From NCBI GenBank assembly GCA_020849615.1, contig JADLFW010000033.1:1-64000 (forward strand): 64,000 bases of DNA, written 5' to 3'. The position numbers were made by a program, and so were the translations under genes. This stretch comes from Phycisphaerales bacterium. GTDB taxonomy: Bacteria; Planctomycetota; Phycisphaerae; Phycisphaerales; UBA1924. The first letter of the stretch is position 1, and each line of letters opens with the position of its first letter. Positions 51,702-60,425 of the stretch are shown here, piece after piece. Under the pieces are notes generated by a model. That model was not told the DNA's origin. It ran no database searches and worked only from the letters and a program-made list of their open reading frames with translations.

Positions 51702-53164
51702 GGTGGCCCGCGCTGTTGCCGCTCATCGCGCTCGTGATTCTGCTGCCGGGCTGCGCGACCGACCAGGCCGGCGATGTCGCCGCGTACCGCTCGCTGACCG
51801 ACATCACAACGGAAGCTCCCGGGCATGCGCGCGGGCGGGAGCTCACGCTCCTGGATGCGGTCCGGCTCGCCAACGCGTACAACGAGCGGCTGGCGATCGG
51901 GGGGGAGGCCTACGTGCAGGCGCTGGCCGATCGCCAACGGCTGGCGGCGTCGCTGCTGCCCACACTGGACCTGTTCGGCGATCTCACGCTCCGCGAGCAC
52001 ACGGGCGGCGGCGCCGGGAGCACGGGCGGGGGGAGCGTTGCGCGATTCGACGGCGGTTTCAGCGCGCAGTACACGCTGCTGACGGGGCTGACGGACTTCC
52101 GGACGGTGCGGGCCGCGGACCTCGACATCGAGGCCCGGCGCTGGCTCCTGCTGGATCTGCGGGAGGTTTTGATTCTCGACACGGCGACAGCGTACTACGA
52201 GGTGCTGCGAGCGGACCGGCTGATCCGCGTGCTGGAATCGTCGATGACGGTGCAGAACGAGCGGCTGCGGGACATCCTGGCCCGTCAGCGGGTGGGATTC
52301 GCCCGGCCGCTGGATGTGGCGCAGATCGAAGCGCAGGTGTCGCAGACGCGGGTGCTGCTGCTGAACGCGGAGAACCGGCTGGGCAACGCGCGGGCCGCGC
52401 TGAAGCTGCTGACGGCTGTCGATACCGACGAGAGCGTGCTGACCGACGGGTTCGAGCCCGGGCCCGTCCCGGACTCGGTGGATCCGGTGGTCGCCGGGGC
52501 GGAGCGGAACCGGCAGGACCTGATGGCCGCGCGGAAGACCGCCGAGGCGGCGCGGGAGCTTGTGGATGCGTCCATCGGGCGCTACTACCCGTCGATCGGA
52601 GTGAACCTCGACTACTTCCTGACGAGGGACACCAGCCCGACCGACCTGGACCTGAGCGGTCTGATCTCGATCAACCTGCCGATATTCAGCGCCGGGCGCA
52701 TCGAGGCGGATGTGCGGCGGAGCTGGTCGGTGTTCCGCGAGACGGTGCTGAACTACTCGCTGACGCGGCGCCGCATCCGGCTGAATGTGGAGTCGGCGAT
52801 CGCGGACCTTTCGGCGTCGCAGAAGCGGGTTGATGAGCTGCGCATCCAGGTCACAGCGGCGCAGGAGGCGCTGCGGCAGGCCGAGGCCGGGTACCAGACG
52901 GGGCTGGGGACCAACCTGGAGCGCGTCACCGCGCAGGACCAGCTGCTGGCCGCGCAGCTCCAGGCCGCGAGCGAAGACTTCACGCGGAAGCTGTCGTACC
53001 TTGCGCTGCTGCGGGCCTGCGGGACGATCTCGACGGATGTCGCGGGCGCGGCGCCGGTCGAGATTCCGGACCACACACCCGTGCCTGAATCCCCGTTCAT
53101 CCGGCTGGCGCCGGCGGACGAATCCCAGGGCGAGTCCGCGGACGCGGCCCGGCCCGGAGGTTGA
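51698..53164 (+). CDS. TolC-family outer-membrane efflux channel (lipoprotein)
   Basis: 488-aa OMF channel. Signal peptide with lipobox LLPGC near residue 20. Two outer-membrane-factor repeats are visible: LLDAVRLANAYNERLAIGGEAYVQ near 49 and the second long helical half ending with EEALRQAEAGYQTGLGTNLE-type residues near 400. The C-terminus is Pro/Asp/Ala-rich. The GTG start overlaps the tetR stop; its stop abuts the RND gene, whose Shine-Dalgarno lies in the last codons here. Confidence 0.9.
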   Translation: MRWPALLPLIALVILLPGCATDQAGDVAAYRSLTDITTEAPGHARGRELTLLDAVRLANAYNERLAIGGEAYVQALADRQRLAASLLPTLDLFGDLTLREHTGGGAGSTGGGSVARFDGGFSAQYTLLTGLTDFRTVRAADLDIEARRWLLLDLREVLILDTATAYYEVLRADRLIRVLESSMTVQNERLRDILARQRVGFARPLDVAQIEAQVSQTRVLLLNAENRLGNARAALKLLTAVDTDESVLTDGFEPGPVPDSVDPVVAGAERNRQDLMAARKTAEAARELVDASIGRYYPSIGVNLDYFLTRDTSPTDLDLSGLISINLPIFSAGRIEADVRRSWSVFRETVLNYSLTRRRIRLNVESAIADLSASQKRVDELRIQVTAAQEALRQAEAGYQTGLGTNLERVTAQDQLLAAQLQAASEDFTRKLSYLALLRACGTISTDVAGAAPVEIPDHTPVPESPFIRLAPADESQGESADAARPGG

Positions 53165-53166
53165 GC

Positions 53167-56100
53167 ATGCAACGCCTCGCGGAAATCTGCATCCACCGGC
53201 CCGTCTTCGCGGCCATGCTGATCCTGTCGATGGTGGTCGTCGGTTCGGTGGCGTTCACGAAGCTGGGCGTGGACCGGCTGCCGTCGGTGGACCTGCCGAC
53301 GGTGAATGTGCGGACATCGCTGCCGGGCGCCTCCCCGGAGGAGGTCGAGACGCAGGTCTCGCAGGTGCTGGAGGAGGCGATCAACACGGTCGAGGGGATC
53401 GAGGAGCTGCGGTCGATCTCGGGGCAGGGGAACTCGATCATCCTCGCGACGTTCAGCCTGAGGCGGGACATCGAGGCGGCGGCGCAGGATGTGCGGGACC
53501 GGGTGGCGGCGGCGGTGCGGCGGCTGCCGGACGACGCGGATCCGCCGGTGGTCTCCAAGTTCGACAACGACTCCACCCCCGTGCTGACGCTGGCGCTCTC
53601 CGGCGAGCTGAGCATCCGGGAGTTGACCGAGTTCGCGGACAAGACGGTGCGGCCGCAGCTCGAACGCTCAGCCGGCGTGGGCGAGGTCAACATTGTCGGC
53701 GGGCTGGAGCGGGCGATCAGCGTGTGGGCCGATGCCGACCGGCTGGCGGCGTACGGGATCCCGATCACGGCCGTGCGGGATGCGCTCGCCCGGCAGAACT
53801 CGGATGTGCCGGGCGGGAACGTGACGGGGGATGTGCGGGAGCAGGTGCTGCGGACGCTGGGGAAGCTGACGGAGCCGGCGGCGTTCAACGACATCATCAT
53901 CGCGGTGGTGAACGGGACGCCGGTTCGCATCCGGGATGTGGGGCGGGCGGAGGACGGGGCCAAGGAGCAGCGGTCGGCGGCCCGGCTCGACGGGCGGCCC
54001 GCGGTGTCGCTGGAGATCCGGCGGCAGTCGGGGGCCAACAGCGTGGCGGTGATCGAGGGGATCAAGGCGGAGCTGGATGCGCTGCGGCCGCAGCTGCCGG
54101 GCGGGGTGCGGCTGGAGATCATCCGGGACCAGTCGTCGTACATCTACGCCGCGCTGCACGAGATCGAGCTGCACCTGATCCTGGGCGCGATCCTCGCCTC
54201 GCTGGTGGTGCTGGCGTTCATGCGGTCGTGGCGGTCGACGCTGATCGCGGGGGTGGCCATCCCGGCGTCGGTGATCACGACGTTCGCCATGATGTGGGCC
54301 ATGGGTTTCACGCTCAACAGCGTGACGATGCTGGCGCTGGTGCTGATGGTCGGCATCGTGATCGACGATGCGATCGTGGTGCTCGAGAACATCTACCGCT
54401 TCGTCGAGGAGAAGCGGATGACGCCCATGGAGGCGGCCAAGCGGGGCACGGCCGAGATCGGCCTGGCGGTGCTAGCGACGACGCTCTCGCTGGTGGTGAT
54501 CTTCGTGCCCGTGTCGTTCATGTCGTCGATCTCGGGGCGGTTCCTGTTCCAGTTCGGGGTGACGGCGGCGATGGCGGTCATGGTCAGCCTGCTGGTCTCC
54601 TTCACGCTGACCCCGACGATGACATCGCGGCTGCTGCGGGGCGAAGGGGAGCCCGGCGCGGGCCACGGCGTGGCCTCGCGGCGCGGGTTCTACGCGGTCA
54701 TCGACCGGGTCTACACGCGGATGCTGAGGATCGCGGTGCGGTTCCGGTGGATCACCGCGGGGCTGGCGGTGCTCGTCATGCTCTCGGCGGTCCCGTTGTA
54801 CCGCTCGCTGCAGCAGGACTATCTGCCGAGCGACATCGACGAGGCTGAGTTCACCGTCAACATCAACGGCCCGGAGGGCTCGAGCTTCGCCTCGTTCGAT
54901 TCGGCGGTGCGGGCGGTCGAGGAGGAGGTCCGCAAGCACCCGGCCGTGCGGACGACCCTGACTTCGGTGGGCGGCTCGTTCCTGGGCCAGGTCAACAGCG
55001 GCAACATCTACGTCCGCATCGCGCCGCACGAGGAGCGGTATTTCTCGATCGGGCGTCTGGCCAGGTGCATCGCCAAAGGCCGCCCCGGCGAGGCGTTCAG
55101 CGAGAACTACACGCAGGGCTCCGTCATGCAGGACCTCCGGCGGTCGCTGAGGAAGTTCCCGGAGCTTCGCTGCTCGGTGCGGAACTTCGCGGCGTTCAAC
55201 ATCGGCGGCGGCAACTTCGACATCGACTTCGCCATCCGCGGGCCCGAGCTCGAGAAGTTGGCGGAGTACACCGAGAAGCTCCGGCTGCGGTCAAGGGAGC
55301 TCGGCGGCCTGCCGGACATCGACACCACCCTCAAGATGAACACGCCCGAGCTGCGGGTGGTGATCGACCGCGACCGGGCCGCGGACCTGGGGGTCAGCCC
55401 TCGCGACATCGGGACGGCGCTGCGGGTGCTGGTGGGCGGCGATGAGGAGGTCACGCGGTTCCGCGATCCGGCCACGAGCGAGGACTACGACGTGCAGCTG
55501 CGGCTGGTGGAGCGCGATCGCAGCGATTCATCGGTGCTGCCGCGGTTGCTGGTGCCGGGCGGCCCGGACGGACGCCGGACGGTGGAGCTGCGCAGCATCG
55601 CGACCATCGAGGCGGCGACGACGGCTGCCCGCATCGACCGGCTTGACCGCCAGCGGGCGGCGAACGTGCGGGGGTCGGTCGGGCCCGGCTTCGCGCTGGC
55701 GGACCGGCTGGAGGCGATGCGGGCCGAGATCGACAAGCTGGACATGCCGGCGGCGTACTCGTACAAGGTCATGGGGCGCGGGCGCGAGCTGGAGCGGACG
55801 TTCCGCGAGTTCCTGATCGCGTTTGCGCTCTCGGTCGTGTTCATGTACATGATCCTGGCGGCCAACTACGAGAGCCTGGTGCACCCGTTCACGATTCTCC
55901 TTTCACTGCCGCTCTCGGTGCCGTTCGCGTTCCTCTCGCTGTGGATGATGGGCGGCACGCTGAACCTCTATTCGGCGCTGGGGATCCTCGTGCTGTTCGG
56001 CGTGGTGAAGAAGAACTCCATCCTGCAGATCGACCACATGAACCACCTGCGCGCCCAGGGCATGCCCAGGTCGGAGGCGATCATCCAGGGCAACCGCGAC

Positions 56101-56361
56101 CGGCTGCGCCCCATCCTGATGACGACGCTGGCGCTGGTCGGCGGCATGCTGCCGCTGGCGCTGGGGACCGGGCCCGGCGCTGAAGAGCGCCGGGCGGTGG
56201 CGATCGTTGTCATCGGCGGCCAGATGCTGTCGCTGCTGCTGACGCTCCTGGTCACGCCGGTCGCGTACTCGCTGCTCGACGATGCCGGCGCTGCGCTGCG
56301 CCGGGCGGGGCGCGCTCCGTCGCCGGGGCCGGAGCCTGCTCCGGCCACCCTGGAAGCCTGA
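53167..56361 (+). CDS. RND-family (HAE1) inner-membrane efflux pump
   Basis: 1064-aa proton-driven transporter of the AcrB/MexB superfamily, with 12 membrane segments in two similar halves. It begins with the typical amphipathic start and FAAMLILSMVVVGSVAFTKL. The proton-relay Asp pair is in TM4 (GIVIDDAIVVLENI) and the second-half relay Lys is in GVVKKNSILQIDHMN. The first porter domain has LPGASPEEVETQVS. The ATG has GGAGGT 5 nt upstream, inside the tolC gene end. Likely drug or metabolite efflux; substrate unknown. Confidence 0.94.
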   Translation: MQRLAEICIHRPVFAAMLILSMVVVGSVAFTKLGVDRLPSVDLPTVNVRTSLPGASPEEVETQVSQVLEEAINTVEGIEELRSISGQGNSIILATFSLRRDIEAAAQDVRDRVAAAVRRLPDDADPPVVSKFDNDSTPVLTLALSGELSIRELTEFADKTVRPQLERSAGVGEVNIVGGLERAISVWADADRLAAYGIPITAVRDALARQNSDVPGGNVTGDVREQVLRTLGKLTEPAAFNDIIIAVVNGTPVRIRDVGRAEDGAKEQRSAARLDGRPAVSLEIRRQSGANSVAVIEGIKAELDALRPQLPGGVRLEIIRDQSSYIYAALHEIELHLILGAILASLVVLAFMRSWRSTLIAGVAIPASVITTFAMMWAMGFTLNSVTMLALVLMVGIVIDDAIVVLENIYRFVEEKRMTPMEAAKRGTAEIGLAVLATTLSLVVIFVPVSFMSSISGRFLFQFGVTAAMAVMVSLLVSFTLTPTMTSRLLRGEGEPGAGHGVASRRGFYAVIDRVYTRMLRIAVRFRWITAGLAVLVMLSAVPLYRSLQQDYLPSDIDEAEFTVNINGPEGSSFASFDSAVRAVEEEVRKHPAVRTTLTSVGGSFLGQVNSGNIYVRIAPHEERYFSIGRLARCIAKGRPGEAFSENYTQGSVMQDLRRSLRKFPELRCSVRNFAAFNIGGGNFDIDFAIRGPELEKLAEYTEKLRLRSRELGGLPDIDTTLKMNTPELRVVIDRDRAADLGVSPRDIGTALRVLVGGDEEVTRFRDPATSEDYDVQLRLVERDRSDSSVLPRLLVPGGPDGRRTVELRSIATIEAATTAARIDRLDRQRAANVRGSVGPGFALADRLEAMRAEIDKLDMPAAYSYKVMGRGRELERTFREFLIAFALSVVFMYMILAANYESLVHPFTILLSLPLSVPFAFLSLWMMGGTLNLYSALGILVLFGVVKKNSILQIDHMNHLRAQGMPRSEAIIQGNRDRLRPILMTTLALVGGMLPLALGTGPGAEERRAVAIVVIGGQMLSLLLTLLVTPVAYSLLDDAGAALRRAGRAPSPGPEPAPATLEA

Positions 56362-56379
56362 TGTGCCCGCCGGATGGGG

Positions 56380-57426
56380 TCATTTCGCCGGGGCGGATGG
56401 GGCGGCGGATGCGGAGTCGCCGGGCTCGTTCACGAAGCGGCGGAGGGCCTCCCGGTAATGCTCCAGGGCCTTGGCGGTCTGCCCCTGCTGCTCGTAGATG
56501 CGTCCGAGGTAGTAGTGGATGCGCTGGGGCTCGGGGTTCAGGTTCAGGGCTTCGAGCAGGACGGGCTCAGCGTCGGCGAGGCGGCCGCGCCGGTAGAGCG
56601 CGATGCCCTTGATCTGCTTGGCCCGGCGGTTCTCGGGCTGGGCCTCGAGCACGGTGCTGACGAGCTTGTCGGCTTCGTCGAGCTGGGAGGTGGCCAGGCT
56701 GAGGTCGGCCAGGTCGAGCAGAATGTCGGGGCTGGTCGGGTCGAGGTCCCGCGCCTTGACGAGTTCATCGCGGGCGGCGTCGAGCTGGCCCTTCTCGCGC
56801 AGGTAGCGGGCCGCGGCGCGGTGGGTCGAGGCCTGGCTCTTGGGGGAGCCCGAGGCCGAGGCCCGGGCCTTGAGCTGCTCCTCGAGCTGCGCATCGGTGA
56901 GCTTGCCGAGGGTGTGCTGGATGTAGACCTCGAGGATGTGTGCGTAGTCGGGCCCGCGCAGCGAGATGACGTGGGCGAGCTTGCCCTCGGGGCTCATGAC
57001 GATGGTGGTCGGGAGGACGATGAGCCCGAGCTTGGCGTAGAAGCCGCGGTCGGCGTCGAGCGCGAGCGGCACATCGAGCGAGCGCTCCTCGCGGAATCGC
57101 TGAAAGTAGGCTTTCTGCACGACATCGGCGGTGACGTGGACGAGGCGGACGTTGTCGGCCTGGAACTGCCGCACGACATCGCGCGATTCCATCGCCGCCA
57201 GCTCGGAGCTGCGTTGCTCGGCGGACAGGCAGACGATGACGGCGACAGACCCCTTCCAGGTCTCGCTGTCGAGCATGTCGCCGGCGATGCCGGGGAGCTT
57301 GAGGGCGGGGACGGGCTCTCCCTTGCGGACGTTGCGCAGTTCATCCGCCCGCGCGGGCGGCGCGGCGGCGGCGGCGCACAGGAGGCAGGCGGCAAGGACG
57401 GTTCTGAGCGTTCGGGACCAGTTCAT
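56380..57426 (-). CDS. Thioredoxin-fold (TlpA/redoxin-like) protein with TPR domain, no CXXC
   Basis: 348-aa exported protein. Signal peptide about 1-27. Residues about 33-175 form a redoxin fold (GEPVPALKLPGIAGDML, cis-Pro motif VLPTTIVMSPEGKLAHV). At the usual WCxxC site the sequence is VIVCLSAEQRSSE, with one cysteine only, so no dithiol chemistry is expected. The rest (about 200-330) is a run of tetratricopeptide repeats. It is the last gene of the cytochrome cluster, 46 bp after the upstream cytochrome gene, and may act as an assembly or docking factor. Confidence 0.78.
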   Translation of the reverse strand: MNWSRTLRTVLAACLLCAAAAAPPARADELRNVRKGEPVPALKLPGIAGDMLDSETWKGSVAVIVCLSAEQRSSELAAMESRDVVRQFQADNVRLVHVTADVVQKAYFQRFREERSLDVPLALDADRGFYAKLGLIVLPTTIVMSPEGKLAHVISLRGPDYAHILEVYIQHTLGKLTDAQLEEQLKARASASGSPKSQASTHRAAARYLREKGQLDAARDELVKARDLDPTSPDILLDLADLSLATSQLDEADKLVSTVLEAQPENRRAKQIKGIALYRRGRLADAEPVLLEALNLNPEPQRIHYYLGRIYEQQGQTAKALEHYREALRRFVNEPGDSASAAPSAPAK

Positions 57427-57472
57427 CGTTCACTCCTTCATCAGACGTTCGATGCAACCTCGGGGCTGGGGT

Positions 57473-58948
57473 CTACTTGGCAGGCGGGGGATTGCCGTCG
57501 TTGGGATTCACGCGCACGCCCGGGATGAGGTCCTCGCCCTTCCAGGTGCCGCGGGATCTCTCGGCGGGGTACACGATGGGTGTGACCCGGTTGTACTGGA
57601 GGGGGGCGTGGCAGCCCGCGCCGCACGTGCCGCCGTCCTGGAGCGTCTCGAACCGGATCGGGAGCTTCCACCCGGACGGCCCGTAGGCGACCTCATCGCG
57701 GATGTGGCGGTCGCGGTTGGTGGCGTGGGCGTCGTGGCAGACGCTGCAGGACCGCCCCTTCTTGTCGCGCACGACGTGGATGTAGTGGAGGTTGTTGTCG
57801 CCGTTGCGGAAGCCGGTGGCGGTGTCGGTGCGGGAGAGCATGACCATCTGGCGGTCGTGGCAGCTGAAGCACAGGGCGTAGGCGTTCTCGCTGAAGGGGT
57901 AATAGATGTCCGAGGGGTACTCGTTGGTCAGGAGACGACGATGACCGCCTCCGTGGATGTCGTGGCAGGAGACGCAGCTTCCCTGCGAGATGGCGCCGTG
58001 CAGGCTCTTGCCGTTCTCGATGAGCTTCTTCATGTCCTGAAGCTTGGAGCCGTCCTTGAGCGTAATGGTCTTGTTGTGACACTCGAAGCACAGGGCCTGG
58101 TCCTGCTTCTTGAGGAGCCGGGCGTGGTCACTGGCGTGGCCCGCGTGGCAGTTGAGGCAGGACTGCTGCGTCGTGACGGCGGCGTGCTGCGTGGTCGCCC
58201 CTTCCATGGCCCGGGCGATCGACTCGTGGCAGGCGGTGCAGAGGGCGACGGGGTCGGCGGAGAGCACGGCGGGGTTGTCCGTGCCGTGAGGGTCGTGGCA
58301 GACCAGGCAGTCGCCGAGGGCCGGCCCGTGCACGACGTGCCTGGATTCGATCTCCAGGCCCGTCGAGAGGTGGCACTTGAGGCAGAGGTCGCGTCCTTCG
58401 GCGACGAGGAGGTGGGGCCGCGTGGAAGCGTGGGGTTCATGGCAGGCGCCGCAGGCGCCGGCGGAGACCGGGCCGTGCTGGAAGCGGTGGGCGGTGGAGA
58501 CCTGCTCGTGGCAGGCTTTGCAGGAGTCGCCGTAGCGCTCGCCGCGGAGCATGGTCGGCTCGCTGCTGCCGTGAGGGTCGTGGCAGGAGAGGCAGTCGCC
58601 CTCGGCAAACGGCTTGTGGGCGATCGCGCCGACCTTCGGCTCGATCACGTGGCAGAGCGCGCAGGTGCGGTTGCGGTCGGTGGCGGCCTCGAAGCGGTGG
58701 CGCTCGGGCTCGACCAGCTTGTGGCAGGCATCGCACCCGCTGACCTGCACCGGCCCGTGCACGAACCGGTGCTGCTTGACACCGGGGTGGCACTCGGCTG
58801 TGACGCACCCTTCGCGGGGCGTGATGCCGGTGGGCGGCGCGGCGGTGGAACCGGTCTTGTCGCGGACGGCGGCGGGGGGCTGGGCGGCGGCCCCGGGCAC
58901 GACGGTTGCGGCGATGACCAGCAGCAGCAGCAGCGGCCGGGCGTTCAT
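57473..58948 (-). CDS. Periplasmic cytochrome with 15 haem-binding motifs (paralogue A)
   Basis: 491-aa exported multihaem cytochrome. Signal peptide about 1-22. Fifteen c-type motifs: first a CX4CH (CVTAECH near 48), then thirteen CXXCH (CDACH, CALCH, CLSCH, CKACH and so on), last a CX3CH (CGAGCH near 452). Many are followed by DPHG, EPHA or DIHG, the doubled-CXXCH/cytochrome c3-type pattern that supplies second haem ligands. It shares this exact motif order with the upstream gene, to which it is coupled by ATGA. Likely a periplasmic electron wire. Confidence 0.9.
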   Translation of the reverse strand: MNARPLLLLLVIAATVVPGAAAQPPAAVRDKTGSTAAPPTGITPREGCVTAECHPGVKQHRFVHGPVQVSGCDACHKLVEPERHRFEAATDRNRTCALCHVIEPKVGAIAHKPFAEGDCLSCHDPHGSSEPTMLRGERYGDSCKACHEQVSTAHRFQHGPVSAGACGACHEPHASTRPHLLVAEGRDLCLKCHLSTGLEIESRHVVHGPALGDCLVCHDPHGTDNPAVLSADPVALCTACHESIARAMEGATTQHAAVTTQQSCLNCHAGHASDHARLLKKQDQALCFECHNKTITLKDGSKLQDMKKLIENGKSLHGAISQGSCVSCHDIHGGGHRRLLTNEYPSDIYYPFSENAYALCFSCHDRQMVMLSRTDTATGFRNGDNNLHYIHVVRDKKGRSCSVCHDAHATNRDRHIRDEVAYGPSGWKLPIRFETLQDGGTCGAGCHAPLQYNRVTPIVYPAERSRGTWKGEDLIPGVRVNPNDGNPPPAK

Positions 58949-60414
58949 GGCTCACCATCCTTCCCGCGCGGGGTGTTGACCGCCTGGGCGCGGCTGTACC
59001 GGAGCGCTTCATGACAACCCGGGGCGCAGCCGCCTCCATCGGGGGTCGTGAAGTAGCCGATCGGCATCGACCACGAGGATCCCTCGAACGCGACGGAATC
59101 CGCCATCAGCCGGGGCTGGTCGCCGCCGTGGAACTCGTGGCAGTTGCCGCAGCTGCGGCCGCCCTTGTCGGAGAGCAGGTGCCGGCGGTGGAGATTCACC
59201 GCGCCATCGCGGAAGCGCGTCGCCTCGCCGCGATCGCTCAGCGCCAGTTCGCGGTCATGGCACGTGAAGCAGAGGGCGTAGTTCCGCAGGCTGACCTCGT
59301 CCGCGGCCGCCCCCAGGTTGAGGGTTTTCAGCAGCCGCTCCTGGGTGCCGCCGTGCACGTTGTGGCAGGCGGAACAATGGCCCGCGGCGACCGGCCCGTG
59401 CACCTGCGGTGTGGAAGCGATCGCGGCCATCGCCGGCACCTGCCGCCCGTCCGCGGCCCGGACGGGCTCGGCGTGGCACTTGAGGCACACGGAAGTCTGG
59501 TCGGCTTTCAGCATCGACGGAATGTCCGAACCGTGGGGCTCGTGGCAGGAGCTGCACTGATCCCCCTTCAGCACCGCGTCATGCGAGACCGTCGCGCCGC
59601 CGACCTCGCGGGCGACTTCTTCGTGGCAACTGATGCACACGACGCGGGACTCATCTCGCATCAGGCCCGCCGCCGCGCCGGTATGTGGCGCGTGGCAGGC
59701 GAGGCAGGCGCCGCCCACCCGCGCGTGCGAGTACGGGGCGGTGTTGGTGAGTTCAACGGTCCCCGAATGGCAGAGGCGGCAGTGGTCCGGGCCGCCGCCC
59801 CCGGTCAGAAGGCTGGGCGAATCGGACGCGTGGGGCTCGTGGCAGACGACGCACCGGCCCGTCGCGTACGGATCGTGGTCGTGCGTGCCGCGCTGCGGCG
59901 GGTGGCATGCTTCGCAGGATTCGCGGATCGAAGCGGCTTTGAGCAGGTGCGGGCCGCCCGAGCCGTGGATCTTGTGGCACGCGCCGCAGCCCACATCCGT
60001 CAGGGCCTTGTGATCGACGCGGCCGAGATGGACGTGGTCGTGGCATTCCGTGCACGCGGCATCCCCGCCTCCGCGCATCGGGTAGGTGTGCCCGCCCGCA
60101 TCGGGCCCGTGGCATGAGTTGCAGGTGTCGGCCCCCGCGGCGGGGTGGCGCAGGGCGGGCCGGGCCATCGCCACGTGGCACTCCGCGCTGACGCACCCCT
60201 GCTTGAACTCGATCACGGTCGTCGGTCGGGGTGCGGGTGTGGTCACGTTCACGATGGCCGGGCCCGGCGCGGGCGGCGGCGGCGCCCGGCGCAGCGCGAG
60301 TCGCGCCACCACGCCGCCGACAAGCAGGATGGCGACGAGACTCAGCCCGATCGCCACCCGGCGCCAGGAGCGGGCCGGTGCACGGGTCGGGGTTGGCCTG
60401 GTCGCGTTCACCAT
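58945..60414 (-). CDS. Membrane-anchored cytochrome with 15 haem-binding motifs (paralogue B)
   Basis: 489-aa multihaem cytochrome. A basic N-terminus and one membrane segment (IGLSLVAILLVGGVVARLAL, about 22-41) anchor it or act as an uncleaved signal. A Pro-rich linker leads to fifteen motifs in the same order as paralogue A: CX4CH (CVSAECH), thirteen CXXCH, and a final CX3CH (CAPGCH). The frame continues upstream but that part is out of phase with the neighbouring cytochrome gene and is not coding. The ATG lies 11 bp after the stop of the b/c fusion gene. It probably passes electrons from the membrane enzyme to paralogue A. Confidence 0.88.
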   Translation of the reverse strand: MVNATRPTPTRAPARSWRRVAIGLSLVAILLVGGVVARLALRRAPPPPAPGPAIVNVTTPAPRPTTVIEFKQGCVSAECHVAMARPALRHPAAGADTCNSCHGPDAGGHTYPMRGGGDAACTECHDHVHLGRVDHKALTDVGCGACHKIHGSGGPHLLKAASIRESCEACHPPQRGTHDHDPYATGRCVVCHEPHASDSPSLLTGGGGPDHCRLCHSGTVELTNTAPYSHARVGGACLACHAPHTGAAAGLMRDESRVVCISCHEEVAREVGGATVSHDAVLKGDQCSSCHEPHGSDIPSMLKADQTSVCLKCHAEPVRAADGRQVPAMAAIASTPQVHGPVAAGHCSACHNVHGGTQERLLKTLNLGAAADEVSLRNYALCFTCHDRELALSDRGEATRFRDGAVNLHRRHLLSDKGGRSCGNCHEFHGGDQPRLMADSVAFEGSSWSMPIGYFTTPDGGGCAPGCHEALRYSRAQAVNTPRGKDGEP

Positions 60415-60425
60415 CGGTTCACCCG

